The notes beneath the pieces were generated by a model, which saw nothing but the letters and a program-made list of their open reading frames with translations, was not told where the DNA came from and ran no database searches. Positions 36,801 to 47,359 of a stretch of 64,000 bases of DNA are shown one piece after another. Source of the DNA: Whitmania pigra (Eukaryota; Annelida; Clitellata; Hirudinida; Haemopidae); NCBI GenBank assembly GCA_021613335.1, contig JAJTWR010000287.1:456001-520000 (forward strand), in the 5' to 3' direction. Each line of letters begins with the position of its first letter. Position 1 is the first letter of the stretch. A program made the position numbers and the translations under genes.

Positions 36801-39800
36801 AGTTTCTTACCATGTTGTCAATGGCACTATCTATTCCTTGCCAGTACACGTACTGCCTAGCCAACATCTTCATTCTTGTAATTCCCGGGTGACCTTCATG
36901 TAACATTTTTAGGATTTTCTGTTGGAGTTTGTATGGAATAACTGCTCGTGATCCCATGAACAAAATTTCCTCATGGACAGTGAGATTTTGTAACTTGCTG
37001 TGAAATGCATTTATTTTAGTGCCAGTTTTGATCCTTGGCCATCTTCCTGTTTTCACAGCTTCGATTATTTCTCGGAGTTCACAGTCCTGTTTTGTCGCTT
37101 CCCGTAAGTCTTCTTTTGTTACCGGTAATTGCCTAATTGTTATCTCCTGTATCTTTTCTGTGTCTTCGTTTACACTTGCAATTACCAAATCTTCAACTTC
37201 GGTTGCCTTCCTGGAATCAATGAGTCTTGATAGAGCGTCTGCTTGTCCAAAATTTGCAGTCTGTCGATATTCGATCTTGAAATCGTACGCTAGTAAGATC
37301 AGTTCCCATCTTTGAAGTCGGTTTGCAGCATGGGTCGAAATGCCTTTCTTTGACCCGAATATGGACAGAAGTGGTTTATGGTCAGTTAATAATGTGAAAC
37401 GTCTTCCATAAACATACCTATGGAATTTCCGCACTGCAAAAACCAAAGCCAATGCTTCTTTTTCTATTTGTCCATAGTTTTTCTCAGCTTTAGTTAATGC
37501 CCTACCTGCATGGGCAATTGCTTTCTCTTTCCCATCAGGAAATTTATGTGAGATCAATGCACCTATGCCGTAGTCACAAGCATCAGCTGCTATTATGATG
37601 CTCATTTCTGGATCATAGTGTGTCAGTAGTAAGTCAGACTGTAGGACTTTCTTGAGTTCATCAAATGACCTCTGGTGTATTTCCATCCAATTGAATTTTT
37701 CGTCCTTCTCCAAATTATCCAATGGTCCTCGCATTTGTCTCATCTTTGGCACAAAACACGAGTAATAACTTATCATTCCTAAAAATGATTTCAACTGCTT
37801 ACGATCTTCTGGTGGTGGCATCTCTACAATGGCTTTAATTTTTGATAAGTCTGGTCTCCGGCCATTTTTATCTATTACATGGCCGAGAAATGTAAGTTCT
37901 TTTTTAGCAAATGAACATTTCTCCAACTTTACTCGGAATCCGAAATTTTCTATACGTTTAAAGAGCTCTATAACATTGCGGTTGTGTTCATCTAAGGTGG
38001 AACCCGTTATAATTACATCGTCTAAATAGGCTGCGCATCCTTTTACACCCGATGTAAGTCTATCCATTATTTCCTGAAAAATGCCAGGTGCACTCTTTAC
38101 TCCAAACGGTAGTCTTTGATATTGAAATAGGCCCTTGTTGGTATTGATTGTCACGAGTTCTTTCGATTCCTCTTCCATTTCTATCTGTAGATATGCGTCC
38201 GCAAAATCTATCTGACTAAACCATGTTCCTTGGTTTAATCTAGAAAATATTTCTTCTGGTGTTGGAAGGGGGTGTTGATGCATCTCAAGTGCCTCGTTTA
38301 ATCCGGTTTTGAAATCGGCACATATCCTGACTGAACCATTTTTCTTTGAAACGACTACTATGGGCGCCGCCCAATGACTATATTCCACCTTCTTCAGGAC
38401 ACCGTCCTTCACTAGTCTCTCAGTTAAGAACACAGGTGGGTTGAATACTCTCTGAGTGCCTCTCTAAGACAACGTCAAAGACATAATGCAATATATTAAA
38501 AGGACATAATGCCATATAGTAAAAAAAATTATAAGCATTATAAAAGTTACTTCCCAATCATCCTTGTAATCAACCTGCTATGGGATTTGGATGTGGCTCG
38601 GAATAATGGTCAGAGTCTGTTGATAAGCCAATTGAAAACTAATCCATGGTTCTATAATTTCATACGTTCAAAAACGGAAACTTCTATTTCGAGCGAATTC
38701 TGACCATTTTTCACAACCCGATATCTTCTGAATCTTTTATTGTACTTTATTTTAGGGCTTATTTTGTAACTTTGCTTGTTGTGAGAACTGGTGTTGAACT
38801 GTCAACCCTAAATCTCACCTTAATTCCGAGGCAAAGGATTCGATGTTGCGAAGAGTGATTGCTCTTTATCTTCTCTTGAAATGACCAATAATTTGATTAT
38901 AATAAATGTAACAAATTTAATTGCGTGCTATTTTTTTTCATTTTGTCGATGTCTTGATGTGCATTGCCTAGGGTTGTGACGCTCACTAACTGGAGATATC
39001 ATGTTGTTATTTATCGAAACCAATCTATGATGATGAATTTTTATGCTGAAACCAGCATGACCATCAACAACCACAAGCGCGGAAATTGGATTCATTGAGC
39101 AAAAGCTGCCCATAGTGGCATCCATAACGGATATATTCTCTAAAGTTCAACCTATGGCAAACCGATCTTTATATTAATTAAGTAATTTTCACTTTTTGTA
39201 AAAGAATATTTGATTAATACTTAACAACAGGGACGTTACTTTACAGGCTACTCTGCCTGCAATCCCATAGCATGCTTGAACATTTACATTTACATTTATT
39301 TATCCAATATTTTACGTGCTCGATGTAATCCCGAAGGGATGTAAAGGCACGGAACATTGGCATCTTCAGTTCTTAAGCGCCTCAACATATCAATAGCATT
39401 CATACATACACCAGTTGATATCTTTAAAGCAGGAATATGTTATTTTTAAGAATGTTTTTTATGAATATTTTTTGTCCTCGTATAATCGTCCATTTATCGC
39501 TATCCAAGGTAACCCAAGTGTGGATCCAGTCATATTGGACAGATACGTACTCCTCGGCCTTGGATTGGCCTACGTTGGCCTCCATGTTTTGTATGCTGCC
39601 CTCATCTTTATGCAGGTTGTATTTACAAACAAGAACAATAATAAATAATATTTACTGTCATGAATTTATTAAACAAGAGATGATGTTATTTGATTTCATT
39701 ATTCATCATATAATTTTGTTTCATATTCCAGACCTTCTCAAAATCGAGAGAATTCAAAGAAAGGGAGAAACTCTCAAGAATGGTTTGCATGAAAATAACA

Positions 39801-39818
39801 AATAATTATATAAAATAA
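27896..39818 (+). CDS. Pentameric ligand-gated ion channel subunit lacking the Cys-loop cysteines
   Basis: Nine exons keep one frame: 27896-28060, 28418-28546, 28749-28946, 29355-29479, 29978-30113, 30448-30603, 31034-31127, 39509-39615 and 39732-39818; 398 aa. The extracellular domain shows VKVFVKAVYSKISEIN, ARWREP (85-90), WNPKL and RFPFDVQDLEL (FPFD at 159-162), the landmark of the Cys-loop receptor superfamily. The two cysteines that normally bracket this loop are absent. Four membrane helices follow: M1 (about 241-264), M2 (about 273-292, TFILLLSTVSF then SLPKISYLT), M3 (about 306-328) and M4 (about 344-369, YVLLGLGLAYVGLHVLYAAL). No signal peptide is evident at the N-terminus, so an upstream exon is possible. 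The M3-M4 loop is very short. The M4 exon is separated from M3 by an 8.4-kb intron filled with transposon DNA. The third exon seems to end at a GC donor. Ligand and ion selectivity cannot be read. Confidence 0.85.
30897..30950. repeat. (ACT)n/(AAT)n compound microsatellite
   Basis: ACT triplets pass directly into AAT triplets within the channel intron between 30604 and 31033. Confidence 0.85.
31339..31611 (-). CDS. Possible small single-membrane-span ORF
   Basis: An ATG-initiated 90-codon frame, MRCKKTDKKAWSEKR to stop, has a charged N-terminal half and a C-terminal hydrophobic segment (FVSWGASIFCVGILMYSYL). It lies antisense inside the channel intron without introns. It could be a small membrane-protein gene, a retrocopy or chance; no family was recognised. 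Confidence 0.3.
   Translation of the reverse strand: MRCKKTDKKAWSEKRCEYDVDISLEKDALAIKSYVVRNSRSFHSNDYRNLFSQRQLIPWWADKARPNFVSWGASIFCVGILMYSYLHQET
32325..33640 (+). mobile_element. 5'-truncated LINE remnant with restriction-like endonuclease end
   Basis: The region 32325-32650 carries frame-broken DVDRLY-like text (DIDRMYVKRSNGGRG) typical of the part after reverse transcriptase. The open frame 32654-33220 then encodes a CCHC zinc motif (CRMC, H, C in CRMCHRHVERISHVISGC) and a restriction-like endonuclease core (RPDL then IIDVAVP, with EVEKLTKYKDL), as in R2/R4-Dong type non-LTR elements. A 3' UTR follows and ends at AAATAAACGAT plus an AAT microsatellite tail near 33555-33640. Reverse transcriptase is missing and the frame is broken, so the copy is dead. 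Confidence 0.75.
33979..34674 (-). repeat. 171-174 bp tandem repeat with a conserved open frame
   Basis: Nearly identical units start at 34007, 34181 and 34352; the third is partial and ends near 34483. On the minus strand each unit keeps one open frame of 57-58 codons containing TKNLIIKTSKGFFAASKKL and EDAADLVATF. The frame extends upstream through a unique N-terminal part (CVNEFHLRLEKCVVKQY). The 231-codon frame begins at a TTG, so its true start is unknown. No family is recognised. It lies just downstream of the gypsy element in the same orientation. Confidence 0.7.
35354..35535 (-). repeat. Gypsy 3' LTR
   Basis: It starts TGTTAGAGTAG directly after the purine tract, carries a minus-strand AAATAAAAGC polyadenylation signal and ends ATACAACA, giving TGT...ACA termini. 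Confidence 0.6.
35354..38430 (-). mobile_element. Gypsy-type LTR retrotransposon, pol plus 3' LTR, 5' truncated
   Basis: The minus-strand frame from about 38430 to the stop at 35545 is intact for some 960 codons. In order: reverse transcriptase (WAAPIVVVSKKNGS, CAAYLDDVI), RNase H (DACDYGIGALISHKF), integrase zinc finger with the HHCC pattern, integrase core with the D,D,E triad (DFAG, SDNGTQF, QAERF) and a C-terminal GPY/F-like part. A purine-rich tract (35546-35536) overlaps the stop and leads into a 182-bp LTR-like segment, 35535-35354, that begins TGTTAG, contains AATAAA and ends ACAACA. Gag, protease and the 5' LTR were not found; an in-frame stop lies just before the RT start. The lack of stops suggests a fairly recent insertion or recombination product. 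Confidence 0.85.
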
Positions 39819-40413
39819 AATTATAATTAACTATTGTAGGATTGCAATTATGCCGTTGAATTGATTCTTTTAAATGTTGTTTTCATTTAAATCACCTCTT
39901 TATGTATGAGCCCAATTTCATGATTCCATGCTTGGATTATTTGTTAATTTTGTATGTGATTATTAACGAATGGTTATTAATTAATAAATATTAATTTTTA
40001 ATTATTCCTTACAGTGTGACAGATTCCATGAATGAATTCAACGGCCTTTCTTCGATTCTTCTCAATTTCGCATGCAGGAATACAATAGTTTTAAGTGTTT
40101 GAATTCTGTTTCGTCATCGAAATGCATTTGAAATAGACTTGTATTTTTGTTGACATCCTAGAATGTTTTCTTTGTTATTTTGAATGTTGTTTCAAAAACG
40201 TAAACAAACTTTAAGAGTTTCTGAGTTATTTTTGATTTTTAATCACGCTGAAAGCACAAATGTACATCCGTTGATGATTGGCAACACTTCACGAAACTTA
40301 ACATCTTGGAAATAAAGTCATTTCACGATCTGAAAACAGAAATTTCCTCAAAACACAATCATTGAAACATTTCTTTATCTGATGATTGAGGATTTAAAGA
40401 AAAAAATAGAAGC
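39819..40413. other. Channel 3' UTR and convergent gap
   Basis: A plus-strand AATAAA at 40311-40316 is the likely end of the channel transcript (another overlaps the stop at 39814). The minus-strand Lys/Glu-rich gene ends at 40414, so the two genes converge. Nothing else is seen. Confidence 0.5.
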
Positions 40414-43191
40414 CTAAAATACGAGGCGAGGTTTGAAAGCTGACGAGCCGAATCCAGTTGAGATGGATGAGGTGGTCGACGGAAGAGGACGAACTTCCCT
40501 TCTCCCGTTCAGCTCGTGTTTGATGTACTCCAACTCGGTATCCAAGTTTCCATACGATTGCCTTATCGACCTGAGATCACTCTGCAACTTTTCCTCTCTG
40601 GCTACCAAGGTCTTCATGGACAGCATCGTCGGCGACAGGAGGAACCTTCCTGGATCTCTGGAGATGCGAGTGGTTTCTAGAAGCAGTGCCCCTTCCAACT
40701 CCAGCGCCAGATCTCTGGATTTCTGTTTGGAAATTGCGGAGTCTGAAAAATCTCTTAATGTCTTGCTCTCAGCCTTCTGTAAGACCGTACTGTTTGTGGC
40801 ATTTCCTTCGTTCAGATCGGATAAAGATATTTTGTTCCTGGAAATGCCAAGCTCATCGTCCATGCCCTCCAAAGCGCGACTAGTCTTTGGAACATACTTT
40901 TCTTCCACGTCAACATCCGAAAGCGGTTTTTCTTTCGAAATGACATCTGTCGTGCTATCGAGTTCGACAGAGGTTTGCAGTTTGAGATTAGTTTCTAATT
41001 CACCTCCCAGGTTATCGTGTTTATCGGGTTGAGCGAGGTCAGCCTCTTTTTTAACCTCCTCTTTTGTCACTTCAAGGTCATCCTTAAATGATTTCGTCAC
41101 TTCCGCTGAAAGGTCCGTCGACGCCTTGTTCGAAGTTTCCTTTACCTCTGATTCCAGCTTGACAACTTTTACTTCTTCCGGAGCAGCAGCGGCAGGAACT
41201 TCAGCTTTTGAAGTTGACACCACTTCGGCGCTTGCTGAAACTTCTTCTGGTTTCTCGGAAGCAGCAGATGAGACGTTATCCTTGACCTCCGCTGTTTCCT
41301 GACTGACAACAGCCTCTTCCGGTTGAGTGACGACCTTTTTCTTCTTGATTATTTTCTTTTTCTTCACCTCTTTCGAGGCGTCATCGCCGACAACTTCTAC
41401 TGGCTTAGTAGCTTCAGACGAAGCTTTGGAGTCTGCGCTGACAACGTGACTCTCTGGGACAACTTCCACCTTTTCGACCAATTTTTCTGTCGGCTTGGCT
41501 TCAACAGCGACTTCACCGCCACCAACCGCTCCAACGGTTGCTTTCTCATCTGAAGCTACAACTTTTGAAGTCGTAACATCTGAAACTGGTTCCTCGGTGA
41601 TTATGACTTTTTTCTTCAATTTTTTCTTTGGAGCAGCCTCAGTCTTAGATACATCCTGAGCTGAAATTGCTTCAGTGGCGCTCAAATCCTGACTGACCTT
41701 GACCTCTTGCTCTGAACCTTGACCAGACTTAGTTTCTTGGATGGATGTTTCCGAAGAAGTCACTGAAGTGGAAACTTCTGCTTCGCCTCCCGCTACTTTT
41801 TTTATAATTTTCTTCTTCACTACTTTCGTTTTCACCATAGCTTCATCGGCAACTTCTTCAGCGGGAGCAGAGGATTGGCTCTTTGCGACCTGATAATAAG
41901 GTTATGCAACCGTATAAATATTAATCTTAATATTAAAAATATTATTATTTTTACTAGTTTCGAATAATGCAATCATCTATGTAAGAATTTGTACTTATCA
42001 CGGTTTATAATATGCGAAAGATGCTTATATGAAGACTAATATTATACCTGAGCAGCAACTAATTAGTAGCTAACTACTAATGGTTAATTATCTTCTAAAG
42101 GTCGGTTATATTTAAAAGTACAAAACATATTAATACATTAAGCATTGCGGATAACCTTAAAATGGATAAAGTCGAACATAGCTTCAATAAAGTAAACAGG
42201 TTTAAAAACTATAAAATCACTTCTTACATAATTAAAGTTCATCTGAGCCGATTTTGCCATCATCGTCATCATCATCATCGTCATCATCATCATCATCATC
42301 ATTATTGCTGAAATTGCTTCAGTGGCGCTCAAATCCTGACTGACCTTGACCTCTTGCTCTGAACCTTGACCAGACTTAGTTTCTTGGATGGATGTTTCCG
42401 AAGAACTCACTGAAGTAGAAACTTCTGCTTCGCCTCCTGCTACATTTTTTACAATTTTCTTTTTCACTACTTTCATTTTCACCACAGCTTCATCGGCAAC
42501 TTCTTCAGCGGGAGCAGAGGATTGGCTCTTTGCGACCTGATAATAAGGTTATGCAAACGTAAAAATATTATTATTTTTACTAGTTTCGAATAATGCAATC
42601 ATCTATGTAAGAATTTGTACTTATCACCGTTTATAATATTTTTTTTATTTTATAAGATGCAAAAGGATGCGAAAGATGCATATATGTAATATTTAAAATA
42701 GCTACTAGAGACTAATATTATACCTGAGCAGCAACTAATTAGTAGCTAACTACTAATGGTTAATTATCTTCTAAAGGTCGGTTATAATTAAAAGTACAAA
42801 ACATATTAATACATTAAGCATTGCGGATAACCTTAAAATGAATAAAGTCGAACATGGCTTCAATAAAGTAAACAGGTTTAAAAACTATAAAATCACTTCT
42901 TACAAAAAAAAATTAAAGTTCATTCTACTTTCATTTTTGGCATTAAACATAATATTGCAAATGATTATTTTACTATGTAAATTACCTATTAATTTTTTCA
43001 GTGCAGTTAATGTTAAATTTCTAATGAACAAAAACACAATAACCAACCTGAGCAGGTAAACGCTCACTATTGTCGACATGCTCCACTGGTTCTGGTTCGG
43101 CACTCTGGAATCCCTCTTCCACTGCTTCCTTCTTCTTGATCTTCTTGACCTTTTTGACCTTTTTCACTTTCGCCTCAGCATCATCGGCCAT
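40414..43191 (-). CDS. Lys/Glu/Val-rich disordered protein with C-terminal coiled coil
   Basis: Minus-strand exons 43191-43048 and 41889-40414 join in phase 0 and give 539 aa. The start is MADDAEAKVKKVKKVKKIKKK. The first 300 residues alternate basic KKK patches (KVVKKKIIKKV, KKKLKKKVIITEEP, KKKKIIKKKKVV) with acidic Glu/Ser/Val-rich text, so they are probably disordered and filament- or microtubule-associated in style. The C-terminal 170 residues look ordered: ISRDPGRFLLSPTMLSM, then REEKLQSDLRSIRQSY and TELEYIKHEL heptads, and a Ser/Pro-rich end. No known domain was recognised. A damaged duplicate of the second exon's 5' part lies in the intron (42307-42928). Splicing to that copy would add an ATC-repeat-encoded Met run and an early stop, so it is treated as skipped. 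Confidence 0.75.
41660..42928. repeat. Tandem duplication of about 0.6 kb spanning part of an exon and intron
   Basis: Copy A, 41660-42243, and copy B, 42307-42928, match over the 5' part of the second exon, its acceptor and the upstream intron. The offset is about 647 bases and differences are few. Copy B ends in an ATC microsatellite (about 42258-42306) where copy A continues as coding sequence, and B has a short T/A-rich insertion near 42640. Confidence 0.85.
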
Positions 43192-45342
43192 GTCTTATGA
43201 CTGAAGTGACAGAAGTTTGTAAGTTTATCTGTTGAATTACCATAACTTATTCGTTTATCATTTTATCATAATTTAATTCACAATTTATTGTTTTGTTGAA
43301 ACGCCCATTAACTTTCAGAATTACTGAATCAAACAATTCAAATTTTCAATGGGGAGATCTAATCTGATTATTGCACTCAGTACCCTTATGCTGTTTACGT
43401 TCAGGTGAAATCGGATTATTAAAACAGACAAACGGACAAACGCAAAAAAATAATAAAATACAGATTTGATTAGCATATTTAAACATAAAGCTAAATTAAT
43501 GATAATTAATTAATTTCGACATATTTTTCTTGAAGCTCGCAAAAAATCTACAAACTGCTGGCAGGTTAGGTTTCTAAGACTGCTCTGAAAAAGCCGTGAA
43601 GTCAATCAAGAAGCCTTAAAAGCTGCTCATGCACAATTATTTACTGCTTTTCGAGAACAAACTTGGTTTTGACCGTTTCAAAATTTAAATTCGCATCTTA
43701 ATAATAATAATATTAAATTTGGTCTTAAACAAATGTAAAATGTCTTTTGACTGAATCGGGTTGTTTTACTTTTATTATTATTATAATCATCACATTAATA
43801 TTTGAAATTTTCTGGTGATCTGGAATGTCCGTCTTAAAGGCTATTACAATGTAATGAAAAATCGTGTCATTTCGAAAATTAAACTTTTATCATCCCAATA
43901 TTCGTCAACATTTGATGGAAAATAAATGACAATCAATTCAAACCATCAACATATATTGCTAATAATAATTATAATAATATTAATAATAGTAATAGTACTA
44001 ATAATGTCGTTAATTAATATTAATATTAATAATAATAAACAAATAAATAATTACACTGGCATTCCAAAGAGCGCTTACTTTCCAAAGGGGCCTGAACCTC
44101 GTATCCTAACCAGGCTTGAACCTCTCGAAGCAGTAAGAAATAAGAAGTATGAAGTCGATGGATCCACTCGAGCAGGATGGAGTTGCTCCAGCTGCAAAAG
44201 AAGTTTTCTTAGGCGTAGGAGGTGGTTGGGCGCAAAGGATAAGATAAGCCCGCTGATGAAGATGATGATGATGATGCTGATGAAGATGATGATGATGATG
44301 ACGACGAAGAGGACAATGATGATGATGTTATTATCTTCTCGCTTTTACTAGAGTTCCGTCGTTGTGATTATAATTGCTGCTGTTAATTTATGGTTGTTTG
44401 TTATGTAATTATGAAATATATTGCTTAATTCGTGAACTGTGCATAATCCCACCATAATAATTGTTACTATGGCTATAATTAATGATTTCTTAATATAGCC
44501 TTAGGTCCTAATCATCTAGTTATGAAATGGACGTTAATAAAGAACCAATCAACAGCCGCTCCCATAAGTTATTTCGCCAACCGAAGTTCGTCTAAGTTAT
44601 TTATAGTATGATCATGAAATAAGCTTATTTGTTGAAGTTTCAATAATGATAATAATAAATATTAATTAATATTCAAGTAGTTGTGCACATTTTGTGAATC
44701 ACAAGCAATGTTATCAAACTGATCAAGGTTGATCAAGGTCGCCAGTAATATTTAATTTCGCTTAATAATTGGTAAACAAAAAGCCGTTAGTGACTGCATA
44801 ATTGATTATTAACGTATCACGACATTCCACGTTTTCAGAGAAGAAAGAGCGTCTGAATTAAACTTGGGAAAGTACGCTTTTGCTTGACAATATAATTCTT
44901 AGAAAGGCTCAAACTGTCACAAGTTTGTTTAACAATGACAATGGGCTTAAAACTGTTTGAAATTTTAAAATACTCTTTAAGTAATTTTGTATTCAAAGAC
45001 ATGCTTAGATCGTTAAAAATTCGCCTCAATAAAAACAAACTTTTTAGAATTAACACTAAATTAAGTTTTCAGTAAAATCTTTTTGGTACATAGTGCCAAT
45101 ATGTAGAAAAATATTTTAACAGTAAATTTAACAGTAAATGAATTTAGCTTTGATTTTAATTTTGTTTGTAAACAAAATAAAATGTACGACGTCGACTAAC
45201 AGAGCACCCGACGCGAGGAGGAAATTTTGTTACGAAAAGAACGTTATTTTAGATGCGGTAGTTGTTGATTTTAAGTCATAAAAGCTCAAAGTTGAATGCA
45301 TAGTTGCAATGTTTTTTAAGGAATCGGCCGTTTCATAGTCGC
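43192..45342. other. Divergent intergenic region
   Basis: This lies between the starts of the Lys/Glu-rich gene (-) and the kelch gene (+). An open frame at 43926-44351 is mainly ATA- and GATGAT-repeat translation around a short complex middle (44090-44230) with a CxxC pair; no gene could be supported. Promoters of both neighbours should lie here. Confidence 0.4.
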
Positions 45343-47359
45343 ATGACTTCCGTAGAGAGTATTTGCCAGTCAAATGGAGCATCGCCGCTAAATATCAGCG
45401 AAGGAAAGATCATATCACTTTCCGCGTTGGACAACATTCCGCGATCAAGGACTAAGCATTCCAGTTGCCTCAGCTCTGGTCATTTGTACGTCTTTGGTGG
45501 AAGAGATGGTACCGTGGGACTGAAGGATTCGTGGCGTTACAACATCGGTTAAAATCATTGATTATTTCACTTAAACATCACAGAAACGAAAAAGATTTAT
45601 TGATTCAGATTCTGTTTCTGGACAGTCTTAGATGCTTTATTGTATTCGATATAACATTTAATTTTTTAGAGAGGCATTTCTGGGAGAAGCTGGAATTTAA
45701 AGGCAGTCAGCTGCCATATTTGGAGGGACATTCTTCTGTTGCCATAGATGAGAAAATCGTTATCTTTGGGGGAAACTTTGAGAATGACTTGTCCAGTCCT
45801 CTGTGGTTTTTTGATGTCAACGATTTCAGCTGCTCCAGTATTTTCATAGAAGGTTGGATTGTTGTAAGGCTTGAAGCAATAAGTGATTTGTTATTATTGA
45901 ATGGTAACGTGAAATATATTTGACACTTTATTGATGTTGATACTTCAACATGAATGTATTTTTCATTTCTAAATGGACCTGACTAGTTTCGCGACCTTGA
46001 ACATAAACTAAACAAGTGTATTTATCATAATTTTTAATTCATAATATTTGCACAGCAGACGCCACGGTGCCACTGAGCAGACGAGGTCACACAGCTTGCT
46101 CTTACAGCAAAGACGTGTACGTCTTCGGAGGTTTCTTGGACTTTCTCGGGTGCACGGACGAGTTGTGGCGGTTGAGTTCAATCCACACAAAGTCGCCTAA
46201 ATGGGAACTGATTTACAGCGCGCAGAACGTTTCCAAGTCTTTCAGTCAGAAGAATACCAGGCTGTCCCCGGATGGCTCGAAGTCCATCCAGTCCAGTTTT
46301 GTGGAAGGTTTTGCCCAGATGTCGGGCGTGGGACCGAGCCCTCGTAGTTATCATGCGAGCGCCATTTTGAGAGACGACATGTTCGTGCACGGAGGGGAGC
46401 GAGGTCAGAAGGTGCTCGCCTCATTTTGGAGGTGGAACTTTACCTCGGGGTCGTGGTTGCACTTGAAATCGAAACCTTCGCCTCCCCCTCTCAAAAGGCA
46501 CAGCATGGTGGCTGCCGGTCAGACCACTTTGCTCCTCATGGGTGGTGAAACTTCCGGCACTTCTTCTGACTTCGTATTCTGGGGTTACAACGTCAATGCG
46601 TCCAGTTGGTTCAAACTGTCCGATCCGACGGCAGACGATTTCAAAATAGATCTGGCCGGTTTTGTAACCTTGAACATCTCGGAGGTAGATGATTCCGATG
46701 ACGGTTTGAGTCTGATGACGTTATGGAGCGACACTATAAGCGCAGGAAACGTCACCGAGATTACAGACTTCTCCTGTTCTGCAGGATTCGCATCAAACTT
46801 TTGCCACGAAGAGGTCGACGACGACCCTTGCCGAGAAACTCAGGAATCGCGTCGTTTTCCGAACGAAGTCAACTGCTTCCTCGAGGGTCACAAGGAGGCT
46901 GCCAGGAAACTCTCGAGTCACAAACCTGCTGATTCTGCATCTGCTTTTTCGTCGCCTCTCCATTCCAAGACTTCTTTTCCCAAAGACATCGAGATGGACA
47001 ACCTCAACGACAGTCGCAACCTGCTCAAAAGCGAATCCGGTTCGGAAAAGCCACTCACTTTCGACAACGACTGCTTCGACTTCGACGAGTCGAACAGCAG
47101 GAGGGACAGTCCAGCGCATCCGACGTCCGGTGCGACGGCGAAAACCTACAAATCCGAAGCGACGGACGTCGAAGCCGACGTGGATCGATCCTTGGATCCC
47201 CATTTCCGCAAGATGAAGAAGGACAAGAAATGCCACCTTCTCGCCCTGGTCGGAGGGAAAAAGAAGAGCAGACGACGTTTGGCGACTTCTCCGCTCTCGA
47301 TAATGTTGCTCAGTTGTGATCAGGTCACCTGTAAAATTAATAATATTCTCCTCTATTGA
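45343..47359 (+). CDS. Kelch-repeat beta-propeller protein
   Basis: Three exons, 45343-45547, 45670-45852 and 46056-47359, share one frame and give 563 aa. ATG 45343 is the first in-frame Met. Five kelch-type blades are visible, each with a hydrophobic strand and a double Gly followed by Trp: HLYVFGGRDG...DSWRYN, KIVIFGGNFEN...PLWFFD, DVYVFGGFLDF...DELWRL, DMFVHGGERG...SFWRWN and LLLMGGETSG...VFWGYN. A sixth may be degenerate. The C-terminal 200 residues are acidic and Ser-rich with a basic KMKKDKK/GGKKKSRRR tail. No BTB, BACK or F-box domain is present, so it is of the KLHDC-like, propeller-only type. Kelch propellers usually bind protein partners, often as substrate receptors; the partner here is unknown. 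The alternative acceptor CAG/ACG at the third exon would break the frame. Confidence 0.85.

Larger units (their letters stand above)
31128..39508. other. 8.4-kb channel intron holding transposon DNA
   Basis: The donor at 31128 (CTCG/GTTTGT) and the acceptor before 39509 join codon G|GT and keep the channel frame. Inside are a small minus-strand ORF, a LINE remnant, a tandem-repeat ORF and a gypsy pol with LTR, all listed separately. 34700-35350 and 38480-39500 hold no recognisable gene. Confidence 0.75.
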
